In this document: positions 12,944-12,952 of the stretch, in pieces
Numbering within the stretch: the first letter of the stretch is position 1
Layout of the letters: each line of letters starts with the position of its first letter
NCBI GenBank assembly: GCA_002787615.1
Contig: PCXJ01000091.1
Coordinates: forward strand, 1 to 12,952
Length of the DNA stretch: 12,952 nt
Origin: Alphaproteobacteria bacterium CG11_big_fil_rev_8_21_14_0_20_44_7
Lineage (GTDB): Bacteria; Pseudomonadota; Alphaproteobacteria; Rickettsiales; 21-14-0-20-44-7
Reading direction: 5' to 3'
The notes under the pieces: generated by a model
The model's database searches: none
The model's input: the letters and a program-made list of their open reading frames with translations, nothing else
Told to the model about the DNA's origin: nothing
Made by a program: the position numbers and the translations under genes

Positions 12944-12952
12944 TTTCCGAAG

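Noticed and set aside
1..12952. Novel defence system, prophage, insertion sequence, CRISPR array or tRNA gene
   Set aside because: Every sizeable open frame is accounted for by a housekeeping or envelope gene. No transposase, integrase, regularly spaced repeats or tRNA cloverleaf was seen.

Overview
This window reads as chromosomal housekeeping DNA from an AT-rich alphaproteobacterium. The main pointers are the DUF3576 lipoprotein–leuS–lptE order, a DUF2155 protein, an SH3-repeat periplasmic protein, the tsaB–rimI pair, and a porin of the alphaproteobacterial Gram-negative type. Porin, LptE and several exported proteins indicate a normal LPS-bearing outer membrane. Genes are tightly packed: most neighbours overlap or lie within 40 bases, and several genes lack a Shine-Dalgarno sequence. 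I cannot name the genus.

Layout. Bases 1-929 (+): the body of rpmE (ribosomal protein L31), then a degenerate ThiE/TenI-fold protein. Bases 1087-2285 (+): a highly expressed outer-membrane porin with a strong intrinsic terminator. Bases 2384-5813 (+): DUF3576 lipoprotein, leuS and lptE. Bases 5827-5948 (+): a promoter and the gene for the small signal recognition particle RNA, facing a pterin-carbinolamine dehydratase gene (5954-6229, -). Bases 6230-8499 (+): tsaB, rimI, ndk, ribH and nusB. Bases 8496-12943 (-): five overlapping genes, in transcription order DUF2155 protein, SH3 protein, aminopeptidase P, tyrS and an AsmA-like membrane-anchored protein.

Functionally this is translation (L31, LeuRS, TyrRS, TsaB for t6A, RimI, SRP RNA, NusB), envelope (porin, LptE, DUF3576, SH3, DUF2155, AsmA-like), and metabolism (ndk, ribH, pterin dehydratase, ThiE-like).

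No defence system, phage, insertion sequence or CRISPR array is visible. The most unusual signals are small-scale. Aminopeptidase P carries a palindrome-rich in-frame segment that looks like a protein-coding mobile palindromic element. Two separate 7-bp tandem repeat tracts lie in coding sequence, one in the LeuRS editing domain and one in the LptE signal peptide. ribH appears to have a leaderless promoter. Two genes start back to back on a shared CATATG, and two others stop on a shared CTAG. No gap between genes exceeds 300 bases.
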